In this document: positions 47,447 to 59,336 of the stretch, one piece after another
Layout of the letters: each line of letters begins with the position of its first letter
Position numbering within the stretch: position 1 is the first letter of the stretch
Source of the DNA: Litoditis marina
Taxonomy: Eukaryota; Nematoda; Chromadorea; Rhabditida; Rhabditidae
Assembly: GCA_964036275.1 (NCBI GenBank)
Contig: OZ038433.1
Span: forward strand, 13,044,446 to 13,108,445
Direction of reading: 5' to 3'
DNA: 64,000 nt
The notes under the pieces: generated by a model
What the model was told of the DNA's origin: nothing
Databases searched by the model: none
The model's input: only the letters and a program-made list of their open reading frames with translations
Position numbers and translations under genes: made by a program

Positions 47447-48981
47447 TAAATGTATCCAGTATCAACTGATCTGGAGATAGAAAATGGAACAACTGGTACT
47501 CCACTTATCAATCCCTCTGTCTTTCTGAAAAGTCACGAGGAACCCAAAATCGTGGCATTCGCTGTATTGTAAATGTGATTTATTTGCACTTTTTACCGCA
47601 TTGTAAACTAGTTTTCCGTGGTGTAGGTCTACTTTTTGACGCTCCAATAAACACAGATAATAGGTTCCTGTCACTGTACGTGACAATCATTCCACAGTCT
47701 AAAAAAGTTAGTGAATAGTTCGGGCGCATGGAATAATATTTCCATCAGGTGATACAACCTGGTTGTAGTTTGTAGTCTGCTTTGGAACCTAGCAGATTGC
47801 TGGCAGTTTTTAGAAAACCTAATGGGACTTAACTACAAACACAGCGTAACACATTAGTATAGTTTCATCATAAGAGAAAATTGTCTATTTGAAACCGACA
47901 ATCCTCAACTTCTCTAGAAAAGAAAACCTAATGGGACTTAACTACAAACACAGCGTAACACATTAGTATAGTTTCATCATAAGAGAAAATTGTCTATTTG
48001 AAACCGACAATCCTCAACTTCTCTGATCAAAAGTAAATGAACAAAACGGCTTGGAAATATCGAAATCCTATTGTAGGAGTCTCAGTAGGAATGGAAAAGA
48101 CTATATAAATGTATCCAGTATCAACTGATCTGGAGATAGAAAATGGAACAACTGGTACTCCACCTATCAATCCCGCTGTCTTTCTGAAAAGTCACGAGGA
48201 ACCCAAAATCGTGGCATTCGCTGTATTGTAAATGTGATTTATTTGCACTTTTTACCGCATTGTAAACTAGTTTTCCGTGGTGTAGGTCTACTTTTTGACG
48301 CTCCAATAAACACAGATAATAGGTTCCTGTCACTGTACGTGACAATCATTCCACAGTCTAAAAAAGTTAATAGTTTTTAAACAGATAATAGGTTCCTGTC
48401 ACTGTACGTGACAATCATTCCACAGTCTAAAAAAGTTAGTGAATAGTTCGGGCGCATGGAATAATATTTCCATCAGGTGATACAACCTGGTTGTAGTTTG
48501 TAGTCTGCTTTGGAACCTAGCAGATTGCTGGCAGTTTTTAGAAAACCTAATGGGACTTAACTACAAACACAGCGTAACACATTAGTATAGTTTCATCATA
48601 AGAGAAAATTGTCTATTTGAAACCGACAATCCAAAATCGTGGCATTCGCTGTATTGTAAATGTGATTTATTTGCACTTTTTACCGCATTGTAAACTAGTT
48701 TTCCGTGGTGTAGGTCTACTTTTTGACGCTCCAATAAACACAGATAATAGGTTCCTGTCACTGTACGTGACAATCATTCCACAGTCTAAAAAAGTTAGTG
48801 AATAGTTCGGGCGCATGGAATAATATTTCCATCAGGTGATACAACCTGGTTGTAGTTTGTAGTCTGCTTTGGAACCTAGCAGATTGCTGGCAGTTTTTAG
48901 AAAACCTAATGGGACTTAACTACAAACACAGCGTAACACATTAGTATAGTTTCATCATAAGAGAAAATTGTCTATTTGAAA
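47349..48981. repeat. Tandem segmental duplication, three copies (1.6 kb)
   Basis: A 659-bp unit is repeated almost without change: positions 47462 and 48121 correspond. A third, internally deleted copy starts 461 bp later (48582). Each unit includes the right end of the preceding MITE. A shorter nested repeat (ACAGATAATAGGTTCCTG) lies near 48310-48390. The minus-strand open frame in each unit has no family or splice support. Confidence 0.92.
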
Positions 48982-49258
48982 CTCGGATTGTCTTGAAACA
49001 AGATTCATATATTCAGATTTAGGTCAAATTTATTAGAAACTCGTCCAATATACAAATAATGTCATCATGACACAGAATATTACAGATTATACAAAAAAGT
49101 CAAATACATCCGCATTGCAATATTTTCAAATAATGATTGGTTCCTAATCGAAAACAATAGAGATCAGCCCTATTGCGTATGTTTCGTTATTTACAACAGG
49201 AATAACTTTTGAAACAAGAATAATGGTTACAAACAATTAATTAATACGAAATTTCCAA

Positions 49259-52200
49259 TTAGGATCTATAGGGGAACTCCTGTAGTTCCTGAACTCCCCT
49301 CTGATAGGTGGGAACTCCACCAATACGACCACCCGACATTCCACTATAACCTGAAAGCAGAAAATATTTGTAGTTTGCTAGTTGTAGTTTAGTCGGAGAG
49401 CTCATCAGTTTTCTTGAACTTTGTCAATAACACATCGGGATCAAACTACAAATATACCGAGAAAGACGTTCGAAAATAGATGAGTATATAGCTCCTATAG
49501 TCGTCGCCAACGGAAACGCGGGAGGGTACTGTATATCTCACTTCTTCAATTCCAAAGCATGGAGGTTATGTGCTCTAATAATGAATTAGTTTCTCACTTT
49601 CCACTGTGTACGCACGCATGTATTCGTTTCCATAGCTGGCCGGTTACGTTCTCTCATAGCGCAGTGGTTCGCGCCCTGCTACGAATCTTTTGCTCGCAGG
49701 TTCTGTTCCGGCGAGAGACAGAAATTTGTTTTGGCATCTAATTTGGCACCCACTATATGTTTTTGCTTAGTTCATGTGAACTATCTATTTTTTCGGGAGT
49801 CTCTCGCTCACTGTTTCTCGTCTCTTACATCCTGGCGGGATGTAAGAGTAAAAAAATAGCGTATGTTTGAGGAGACGCAGGATGGGATGAAGGTGCCGGG
49901 ATCTTCTAGCATACGTACTATAAAGGGAACGAAAGTAGTCGTGTTTTGTTCGAGATATCGTATTTTCCGTATTTTCAATGAGAGTTCTCATTACCTCCAA
50001 CATTCTGCATTCCATAGCCCTGTAGTCCTTGCATGGGTCCATATTGCCCATATTGGGAGCTACCCATGTTACCCATGTTACCCATATTGGGGCTCATTCC
50101 CTGTTGCGGGAATTCTCTCTGAATGGAAGAACAACTGCAGTCAAGGGTGTTTGCGAGAGCTATCAATTGGCCTGAAATCAAAATTTAAAGGGATACAAAT
50201 TAGATTCATAGAACAAAGATGATTCATCGTACAAAAATGTCACACTTACAAAATGGCGCTGACCCATACTCATTTTGCCACGTTTAAAACATGATAATCG
50301 CCGGAAATTGTTGGTAAAAAGTGAGCTTGTACGGTGTTTGCTTCCCTATTCGCTGTGATTTGATCCCTTTGCTATTCGGTCGAATTTTGTAAATGATGGC
50401 ACCTGTTGAGATCAAACAACAACGGAGGTTCGGTCAAAATAGTAAGTGTTGATGTGGGAGTGAAAAACCAACTGAATTGCTCGAATCCCGTTTTGGCAAT
50501 GTTGTTCTTGTTTATGACTTCTTGTTGACGTCGAACCTGCTCCTGTAACAACAATGACGTCATTAATAACATGGACAATTTGGTTATTACCAAGTTTGCA
50601 TGCAGCATTATTCCGGCCTCTAATCTCCCTCAATTTTCTCAGCACGACCTCAAACTTCAGCAGATATACCGGTGGAAAAATAGTCACGTGAAACATCAGA
50701 ACTCAACTTAACCGGCAAGTTGTTAATTTGTGTTCCTGTTTTTTTTCGAATGTTCGAGTTCGTTCTAGTTTACTGTAAGAAAAAGTTACACACTTTCACT
50801 AAGCTCAGTACATTCTGCAAAATTTGCTTTTTGGTCAGATAAGTTTTTAGGATAGATTTCCGATTCTCGGACCGATAAGCGGAGATTTTCACGTTTTCTC
50901 AACTTAGTCCATACTTGTAGTTTCACAGGTTAGTGTGGAGCTTTAGCCTGAGCCAAATAGGTAGTGTCCTGAAACTCCATTCAATTATAAGAAAAACTTG
51001 GAGATTACAATTACTATACAAAACCATGTTGCTTGTATAAACAAGCTAAATTATCTGTTAATTATCTTTCAACCTTCACGAGAGTTTGCGACACTTTCTT
51101 CAAAATTCCAGGTTATAAAGTTCAACATTTTCAGTTTTCAGGTTTTTCGAGAATTGGACTGAATTCGGGTTTTTTGACCATAATCGAGCTCGGGCTCTGA
51201 AAACGCAACAATTCTGTTCTTTGTTCGTAGTATACTGCTATGAAATGGATAGAACTTCAGGGAATTTTTATAACATTCTTTGGTATGTGCGTTTTGGTTT
51301 CTTAGGTTTCTGGCGATAGATTTCTGATTTTCCGACCGATGAGCCACGATTTTCACGTATCCCAAACTAACTCCCTACTTGCAGTTTTACAGATTAACGT
51401 GATATAGTTGCCTAAGCCGAAAAGGAAGTGTCCATATACTTTTTTTCGCACAAAACTTCCGACTTTTCAGACTAATCTTGTATTATCTATATTAGAGCGT
51501 GGGAGATTTGGTGTGGCCAACGTCATATCGTGAACAAAACATAGAAAAAAGTTAAGTCTACCCACATTATGATGTGCATTGTACACGCTATAGTCTTTTC
51601 CATTCCTACTGAGACTCCTACAGTAGAATTTCGAAACTTCCAAGCCGTTTTGCTCACTTACTTTTGGTCGGAGAGGTTGAGAATTTTAGTACCTCATTCT
51701 ACTTCTCACGTAGAGTGAATATACGAGAGAATTTTCCATGAACTACGTTTTCAGCTCCACAGCAGCCTTCGGAAAGTTTGTGAGGTTACTGTAGGAGTCT
51801 CAGTAGGAATGTTGTGAACTATAACAACTGCTTGTATGGAGTGATCAAATGTTATGTTGTAGTTTGATCGAGATACATGCGACAATTCACGAGTTCTGAC
51901 CGAAAACCAACGGGATCAAACTATCCGCACACTATGACAATTCTCATGGGAGTTAGCCGTGGTGAATCTGGTACCAAGTCTTGCGGTAACGAACCCCGGA
52001 CTAAGTACCCCCCTAAGTCCCATATTCTAAGAACGAAACTTCTTCATCTTTCAACAAAAGATGAGGAAGTATATGCATTTAATTTCCATTTTTTCTCTAA
52101 TTTCAATTTTTCACTCAAATATCGATTTTGTCCACTCAAAACTGCAGTTTTGCCGCATTGAAGACTCAAAAATTGGCGCCTAGCATTGATTCTTTGAACC

Positions 52201-55071
52201 ATGCCTCTGAGCCTCTAAGCCACGCCCCCTCATGTCCCCCTCTAACTACCCCAGGTTCTGTCTGAGCAGTCTGATAGATTAACATGCACCATATGGGCTT
52301 GTTTTGGAGATAGCGACCCTGTACACCTCTTTTGCGTCTGCGTTTGCTTTCGATTTTGCCTTTTCCCTTGCGCAACTCTAGTTTTTGAAAGAAGATTTCA
52401 GGTGATAGTTTCTCTAACTCTTATCGCGCTCTATTTTATTCTTGTCTCAAATATTCATGTTAACCCAATATGAATGAATATAGGATAATATCTAATGCTA
52501 GGTTCAGAGCAATACACAGAGATCTAGATATTTCATTTCAAGGGGTCCCTCAAGGCATAGCAGGATACGTTGGTTCTTGCCCGAATCTGGTAGATTTCTA
52601 GATCAATATCCGTGCGTTCAGGCGTGACTCGACCACACTGCTGCTGATCAAACTACGAAAAAATTGTACAATTGCCCCCTCCCCTCACATTAAGTCCCCC
52701 CCGTAGTACTATCACCCCCTTCCAATACGATTCCCTATAGAGAGGGGGGGTTATTGTAAATGGGGGGTCATTGTAAATGGGGGGGGGTAATAGTATAACC
52801 CCGACCCTGTTCAACAAGAGCCTCCAATCAATCCAAACCTGCAGTAAAGAAGGACGTTATACAATCACCCTCCTATGGGGTGGGGGGTGATTGTACTACG
52901 GGTCGGATTCCAACCTATTTTGGCTCAAGAGGGGGGGGGGGGAGGGACAATTGTACAAAATACCCCAATCCACCACCGCAGCTTGCTCATTCCTATAGTT
53001 TCTCATTCAGGACATGTTCAACCATTAGCTAGTTGTTCGAGAACATTCTAACTCTCCATGTCCCATCGTCTTTGAACCTCGGCATTTGTGCAATGTATTG
53101 TTGGTTGATCACCTCTCCTCGACCACTGACCCTAAGACATCGTAAAGGTGGTGAGGCCAAAACTATGTATTTTATTTTAAACTTAGTCAATATTAATATC
53201 ATAGATAGTATTTATTACTTTCAATTCACTTAATCATTTATTTATTAACTTCATCCCAGTTAACTTTATTTCATTCAACTCAGTTTTGCTTATTTAATCG
53301 TCACAACGTCAGCACCAGATAAAACATCACCTCGTGTTCGGTCTAACAAGAGAACCAACAAAACAGTCTAACTGTTTGAAGGTAGCTGGAAAACCACACT
53401 GCATAACTCTCCATTAAATTACAGGGTTTTTGAGTATTCGAAGAATTTCCCGTGATAAAACTAACAATTTATCAAATTGTAATGATTATCCCACTTATCA
53501 TTGCAAAATGAACGGCCATTACTCGGCAATAATTAGTGACTTCATTGAAAAATATTTTCGCTGAATTTGTTACATCACTCTGTTTTCTCCAAAATCGTTA
53601 GTGGACGCTTTTTCATTTCACTCACAACCACTACTTTTTTTCAACAATGAGCGTCAATTTTCATGAACTCCAAAGTCCCACGGAAATAGTGCAAAAATTA
53701 AGAACAAGTTGCAACTGATGTAAGAAAAAAATTGAATGAGTCTCATAATCTGTGAAGATTAAACAGTTTATCTAAAAAAAGGGAATTCGTGTTTATTAGT
53801 AATAAGAAGAGCAAACCAAATCGTTTTTCACATCACGTTCACGAAAATGTACGAATAGACTTTTTTAGTTCGTATTTCTACCTGTAATCCAACCAGTATT
53901 TTTACCTGTAATTTTGTAATCTGTTGCTGTGCAGCCTGGTTTGCGTCGGTAGGAACCGGCGCATTCGGGTTAGGAACCTTCGAGGCACATTTGCAGTTGA
54001 AGGCAAAGTTCACTGAAAAAAATATAGAATCCTACAGCTCTAGTATGAAGTTAGAACTTTGGTCAAGTTTTGATCTAAAAAAATCAAGAAAAGTAAACAA
54101 ATTTTGTAAAGGAATAGGTCCTTCAACCGTTTTTCAACAGTACAGTACAATACACTACAGTAATATGCAATACAAACAACACAACCAAAAACAGTTCAGT
54201 GAGTTGTTCCAATGTGGTTCTATCCAAAAATTGTGGGTAATCTGTGCATATAATTACCCAATAAAAAAAGCACAATTAATAAATAGAGATAAGTTAACAA
54301 TACCTGGTGTCATCGGGTCCGTGTTGATCTGAGTTCGAGCAGGTCCCATCATTCCCTGGAGAAAGTACGTATTTATGGAAATAAAAATACATGAAATTGC
54401 ACAAAACTCTCTTCAAATGGGTTTGAAATTCAAGAAAACGCCAATGTAGAACGATATTTCAAAAATGAATCCTTTTCGAAAAGTGAAAACGAAAGCGAAA
54501 GACCACTAATTTTCGAGCATTTCAAATCTTCTTATTTCCAATCACACTATTGTGCTCCTTCTGATGCACCCGCAACAAATTGTTATGTTGAACAGCAAAC
54601 ATATATATATCATTCAAAACTAACCGGAGGGAACATTCCAGTTCTGATGTAGATGGAGGGATCTATCTGCTCGCTTACTTTAACGTCTTCTGACGCAAAA
54701 CAAATCTGAAAAGGTTTGGAGAGTTTCAGGAAAATGGACTTTCTTGCTTTAGTATCAGATGCCTAGCAAAGGGGGGAGCGCGGCAGTTGAGAGATCAAGT
54801 CGCTCAAGATCGAATCCTACGCGCAGCATGATTTTTGTATATAGTTTATGCAACGTACATATAGTGAATGACAAAATCTTCATTGTAGCTCTATCTCGAT
54901 GCACGCCCTAATCTACTTATTTCGAATTGAAACCAACCAGATCGAACTACAGCACAGCCGGATCGCGTGCATACACCGTATAGATTTTTTTTTTACATAT
55001 TTGACATAACTTTACATATAACTTACAGTAATCCCAAAGACGCAGACAAATAGTGTATAAACGATGGCCAT
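49259..55071 (-). CDS. Secreted Met/Gln/Gly-rich protein with two CxC pairs, seven exons
   Basis: Exons, minus strand: 55071-55027, 54705-54625, 54355-54304, 54012-53906, 50542-50473, 50171-49995, 49350-49259. All junctions are GT..AG and in phase; total 207 residues, ending TAA. The first 20 residues are a clear signal peptide ([18 protein letters not shown]). CKC at 66-68 and CSC at 130-132 are the only mature cysteines. Between them lies a Gln-rich, probably coiled-coil stretch ([15 protein letters not shown], about 87-101). A low-complexity [19 protein letters not shown] tract follows at about 147-165. The donor after 50473 (A|GTTGGT) is the weakest choice and was fixed by phase. Family not recognised. 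The composition suggests an extracellular structural or eggshell/cuticle-type protein, which is inference. Confidence 0.85.
49496..49757 (+). repeat. tRNA-like MITE, copy 3
   Basis: TATAGTCGTCGCCAACGGAA at the left and CACCCACTATA at the right, with the same tRNA-like core and a roughly 50-bp insertion near 49540-49600. In the last intron of the secreted-protein gene. Confidence 0.75.
51589..51822. repeat. TATAGTTCACACCATTCC MITE, copy 3
   Basis: TATAGTCTTTTCCATTCCTA at the left and TAGGAATGTTGTGAACTATA at the right. In the 3.4-kb intron 50543-53905. Confidence 0.88.
51927..52263 (+). repeat. Dispersed repeat, second long copy
   Basis: ACAATTCTCATGGGAGTTAG ... AAGTACCCCCCTAAGTCCCA ... CCTCTAACTACCCCAGGTTC. 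Matches 29521-29925 in reverse and 8728-8850 in part. Confidence 0.75.
52662..52957. repeat. C/G-run inverted-repeat element, copy 2
   Basis: AATTGTACAATTGCCCCCTC at the left and GGGACAATTGTACA at the right, with long G runs (up to 12) inside. It matches 7036-7380. Confidence 0.85.
54775..54834 (+). pseudogene. tRNA-like sequence
   Basis: GGGAGCGCGGCAGTTGAGAG and AGATCGAATCCTACGCGC resemble tRNA A and B boxes at a short spacing. Stems incomplete. In an intron of the secreted-protein gene. Confidence 0.35.
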
Positions 55072-55106
55072 TAGTTCTAAATGTCTGCCAATTCACCAGT
55101 TTTGCC

Positions 55107-55114
55107 TTTTTATA
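55107..55114 (-). promoter_or_regulatory. TATA box of the secreted-protein gene
   Basis: TATAAAAA on the minus strand lies 36-43 bp before the start codon, the same placement as in the collagen gene. Confidence 0.6.
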
Positions 55115-55329
55115 GGAGGAGGTCAATCCGGGGGTTTGACCTCAATCCCCTGGGGGGAAAACCACGGATTTTCAGCGGATTACAGAAATGGGCAAAAAGT
55201 GGGATCGGATGGGGGATTTTTAGACAAATAAACAGTCGTAAACAGAGTTCAATGGGGATTGGGATTGGACGGATTTGGGAAATGGGAAGAGGTGGTGCGG
55301 AACATTTCATAGCATTTAGTTTAAAGAGA

Positions 55330-55330
55330 C

Positions 55331-55372
<42 letters not shown>

Positions 55373-55390
55373 GAGAGAAAGAGAGAGAGA
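55330..55390. repeat. (GA)n microsatellite
   Basis: About 20 GA dinucleotides plus interrupted GA-rich flank. Open frames here are low-complexity artefacts. Confidence 0.95.
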
Positions 55391-56394
55391 ACAGGCAGAT
55401 GGTTTTCGCAGGGAAAAAGTGTCAATTTTCTGGGTTTGTGAATGGGAGTAGGTGATGTGTAGCAGTTCATTTTTTCGAGATGGTTTTTTTCCGATATGCA
55501 CATATGACTATACGTAAATTTCAGTTGTGTTTTGAATACAATTCTAAATTTTACCATAAAATATACCACAACACCTTTCACGCTGCCAATTCTCATTTGG
55601 TTAATTATTTTGCTTCCAGGGAGCCCGAAGACCAAAAATTGTCAAAATGTTCAACCTTCAAAAAGCGGCATTCACGCATACTAAGTTAGCAACTCAGGGC
55701 GCATTCCCAATAACATTATTTGATCAAACTGAATACCAACACTAAGTAATTGCTAGCATTTTCCCAAACTAAACTAAAGAGGTCGATGTCATTTGACTTA
55801 GACAGTTGTATACTGTACAACTTCATTGTTTACTATGTACTTCCCAATCTTTGAACTTTGTACTTCCTTGAGGTCGGAAGTACCTTTCCCTCGCGTGATT
55901 CCAATTAGCATTTTCGCGTGATATTTGCTCCAATCCCAAATATTGTCATATTGTGAATAAATCTGTATCGCAGTGTCGTATTACAACCACGTACTTTCCA
56001 CCCACCACCCCTCTTTTTTTGCCTTTATCCGGATTACAAAGCTATTTTTGACCTACTACGGGGTGGTATTTGAGTGTTCTCTGATCTTCATAGTTGTGAA
56101 TAGGCTATTATGTGTGATGAGATGTGAGTATATATAACACGCTCGTTTCGGAGTTAGAGCAAACAGGGAAAAAATTTCTAAACTCTAAAAATTGCATTAC
56201 TTTTTCATGTTACTAAACCTACAACTTCAATACTTCTGAATTCTACCATCTAAATTCATAGACATTCAAGCCTAGATTGAGGGTATATCTCGATTAGAGA
56301 TTTTCACAGCTCCTAGATCTTACCAAATAACGAAAAATTATTTTGTGATCTACCCTCTTGAACTGAAGTATTACGGAGCACAAGTTGATGCGTG

Positions 56395-56519
56395 TTAAAG
56401 TAGGACGATTATGTGCTCCAATCTCGGCGCGTCAGGCTTTTAAACTGCAATTGAAAAATGTATTGCAGTTTAAAGGACTGACGCGCCGAGATTGGAGCAC
56501 ATAATCGTCATTCTTAAAG
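56395..56519. repeat. AAAGAAGGACGATTA hairpin element, copy 3, near-perfect
   Basis: TTAAAGTAGGACGATTATGT at the left and the inverse at the right. The roughly 55-bp arms pair almost completely, through CTCGGCGCGTCAG. Confidence 0.9.
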
Positions 56520-56991
56520 TCCAATTTTATGAAGGCGTACGAGAAAAAGACTCGCGGAAATCTCCTAAGTTCTACGCATTTCCTTCCGGTCATTAAAGTC
56601 GGAGACACTTCTGTTCCGATATTTTCGAAACCGGAAACGGAACAATAGAAATTTTATGTTTACGTCTGTGCTCTATCGAGCGCAATAATTCTTCAAAACC
56701 TCAAAGTTTTGTTCCGGCCAAAATATTACTCGCAGACACTATAGATCGCGACATACCTGCCTACCTCGTTCTCTGAGTCTCATTCTCTCTCTCTCACTTT
56801 CTACCTTTTTCTCTCACTTCTTTCGCTATTAGTCAATTTAAACTTTTGTTTCCTAAAATAAACTAGTAGCAGGCCTGTTGGGAAAAGAAGTTCAGTGGTA
56901 CTTTCATAATTGATGACTAATTTCTTGAATGAATTATTATCTAATTGATATGCTGTCATAATTGATATCTTTTCATAATGGAAGATTTGAT

Positions 56992-57227
56992 TATAGTTAG
57001 TTCCACCCAGTTATAACACTCTACAGTAATCTGCTCAAACTTCCATGGAAAAGTTTAGAATGTTGTTGCATTAAGATTTTCTCCAAGTTTCGGTAGTGTC
57101 TTCTGCACCTTCTCTTCTACAATCTCTGAAAGTTTGAAACCAGAGTAATTAGTTAATCATTAGAAATAGTCTTCTGAATATTTTACGGATTACTGTAGAA
57201 GGACATCGATTGGTGAAACAGAGTATA
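56992..57227. repeat. TATAGT...GTTTCACC MITE, copy 6
   Basis: TATAGTTAGTTCCACCCAG at the left, GATTGGTGAAACAGAGTATA at the right, with ACTCTACAGTAATCTG and TTACTGTAGAAGGACA internally. Confidence 0.82.
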
Positions 57228-57519
57228 TGCAACATCAAGATCAACAATAGTCACGAGGTGGCTGAAAATCAATCTATTCCTTCAAAACGTAGAGGACCGG
57301 AAGTCAAGTTTTTCTTAGAACTTGACATAGAGGCCGAAACGGTGTTTAGATTACTTAATCAATAACATGACCTAATATGTTTTTTTAACTTAAAGAAAGT
57401 ACATACTATCCATATCCCAATTTTACATATTGTACTTAATCATATTAAAAAACTTATAGATATTTAATAATTCTCAATAACTTTTGTTTACTAAACTTGA
57501 TTTATCCAATAATACTTAC

Positions 57520-58318
57520 TTTATTGTAGCGCTTAGGCTTGATCGAGTTGAACAGAGAATAAGTTTGCACGGTTTCGTAGTTTTGAATCCAATTTTGAAT
57601 CAACAAACCTATAGCTGAAGAACGTGTATATTACGTTCTACAATTGGGCCCCCGCATTGTACTAGACCCTCTCACAATGCTCAAGAATATGATAAATAAA
57701 TGTATGCGTTTTCAATCTTGGCCCCCGCCTCGAAATTCCCACCAATTATTCATATTTTTCATTCTTGTGGACCCAGAATATTTCTGGTTCCCAACTCCTT
57801 TACTTCCCGAATCTCTAATTGAGTCCAATTTGAAGTACGTCCTTCAATCTCGCTCAATTCGTAAGACAGACAAAACTTCTTTTTCACAAACCTTAGTTTT
57901 TCTCAAATCTTGAAACATTCAAATTTTGGAAGCCTCTGCTTGAAATACTCACATCGATTGTGGATAAACCGAGAACATGGGCTGGTCTTACATTGGAGCT
58001 CACTAAAATACCAAATAAAATTATGGTAGTTTCAATTCATCATTTTCAGTGTTGCTAAATTTTCCAACGAAAGCCCGAGATATTGTGTGAATTTCGTGCG
58101 ATAGAATGTTGTTTACAGTTTCAGAAAGCAATCATAAACTAACGCTTTATCATAAACTAACGCTTATATTTCATAATTTCGCATAGTGTGTTATTATACC
58201 ATCAATTATGTGATATTCGCATGACGTGATTACTGATTGCATACAATTCAGTTCATTTGATACTCACGCCTCCCGCGTCCATAACCCGCCCTCTGTACTT
58301 GAGTTTTCCCGTGAAACT
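57520..58318 (-). CDS. Possible gene fragment, three exons
   Basis: Exons 58318-58268, 58002-57953 and 57614-57520 (minus) have AG acceptors and GTGAGT or GTAAGT donors and join in one consistent phase. The last reads GLLIQNWIQNYETVQTYSLF, in clearly coding-like composition; the middle contains CKTSPC. No start, stop or further exons were found, and I do not recognise a family. The first exon has a poor acceptor. It could be a degraded gene. Confidence 0.3.
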
Positions 58319-58825
58319 CTATTTAAATCCAACGTAGGGCGACTTTGTTAGATACTCTGTTGAATCACCCCTTTTTCTTAGAATTCGAATTCGGAACCAC
58401 CCTATTTTCAACAAAAGTTTCATTTTACTGGTGGAAACCTAATCTAGCACCCTGTTTGGTATGTTGTTTACCCAAGTAAAACACACGATTTTCAAATAAT
58501 TTCTGTGTACAACGAAGTGCGTCACGTATATGATTCAAATGTAGGTTTGTCAGGGTTTGCTCCTTCCAAAGCAAGTCCATTGTATAGTTCCAATCATTCC
58601 CACGGAGATCTGGGCAACGTGGCAACAAAATTTCGAGGCGATTTCCACCATGTTAATGTTTTTCAAAATACCAATTGGTCTCATTAGCGGCAGCTGATTC
58701 TCGTTACAGTACGTGGGTAAAAGTTCTGATCATTTAACTAGTTATTTTAATGAAATACATACGTTTAAAGTTTAGTTGGCACGCTGCCAGAGTCTCAGTG
58801 GGAATGGCGAGAACTATACGTTCCT

Positions 58826-58996
58826 CCATACCTCGGAACGATTAGCGCCAATTTTGTGCGATTGGCCAGCAACAAAAGCGAGAGAGCATGTAGGTCAATG
58901 AGGGCGCAGACATCTGCGTCTCTCTGACCTGCACACTCTCTCGTCAAGGCCGCTACAAAAGTGACTGGCCAATTGGCTGGGAATTGTCTGAGGCTG
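58826..58996 (+). repeat. Hairpin-bearing dispersed repeat, copy 2
   Basis: CTCGGAACGATTAGCGCC and AGACATCTGCGTCTCTCTG match the copy at 44151, with the same internal hairpin. Confidence 0.7.
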
Positions 58997-59101
58997 TGTC
59001 TGCAGTTTGAAGTTTGATCCCGTTGTTTTCGGTCAGACTTTGTGAATTTTGTCCTTTATCGAGATCAAAAACTACAACTCAGACCATGGCATTCCCTATA
59101 A

Positions 59102-59336
59102 TATAGTTCGTTTCACCAATCGATGACTTTCTACAGTAATCTTTCGAAAATTCGAACGCATTTATCTAATCAACAAACAGAATTTAAGATTCACTGTTTT
59201 GGATGCTTGCAGTACCCAAAGTGGAAAACGAAATCACAAAGTTTAAACTATGTACAACACCTACAAGATATTATAAATTCACTTAAAAGTTTATAATCTT
59301 ACTGTAGAGGGCTATTGTTTCGTGAAACAGACTATA
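59102..59336. repeat. TATAGTTCGTTTCACC MITE, copy 7
   Basis: TATAGTTCGTTTCACCAATC at the left, GTTTCGTGAAACAGACTATA at the right. Its interior is close to the copy at 39552. Confidence 0.88.

Larger units (their letters stand above)
39843..49258. other. 9.4-kb region without a recognised gene
   Basis: Holds repeats listed separately: three TATACTAG copies, a CATGAG MITE, tRNA-like sequences, a SINE-like repeat, a MITE and a 1.6-kb tandem duplication. I found no splice-consistent coding exon on either strand. Confidence 0.5.
55400..57519. other. Region without a recognised gene
   Basis: Mostly AT-rich unique DNA plus a perfect hairpin element (56395-56519) and a MITE (56992-57227). No exon could be supported. 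Confidence 0.5.

Noticed and set aside
47462..48773. Three near-identical minus-strand open frames
   Set aside because: They are copies made by the tandem duplication. The frame has no acceptor/donor context or family likeness.
55081..55635. Open frames on both strands around the GA repeat
   Set aside because: They are produced by the simple repeat and by non-stop low-complexity sequence.
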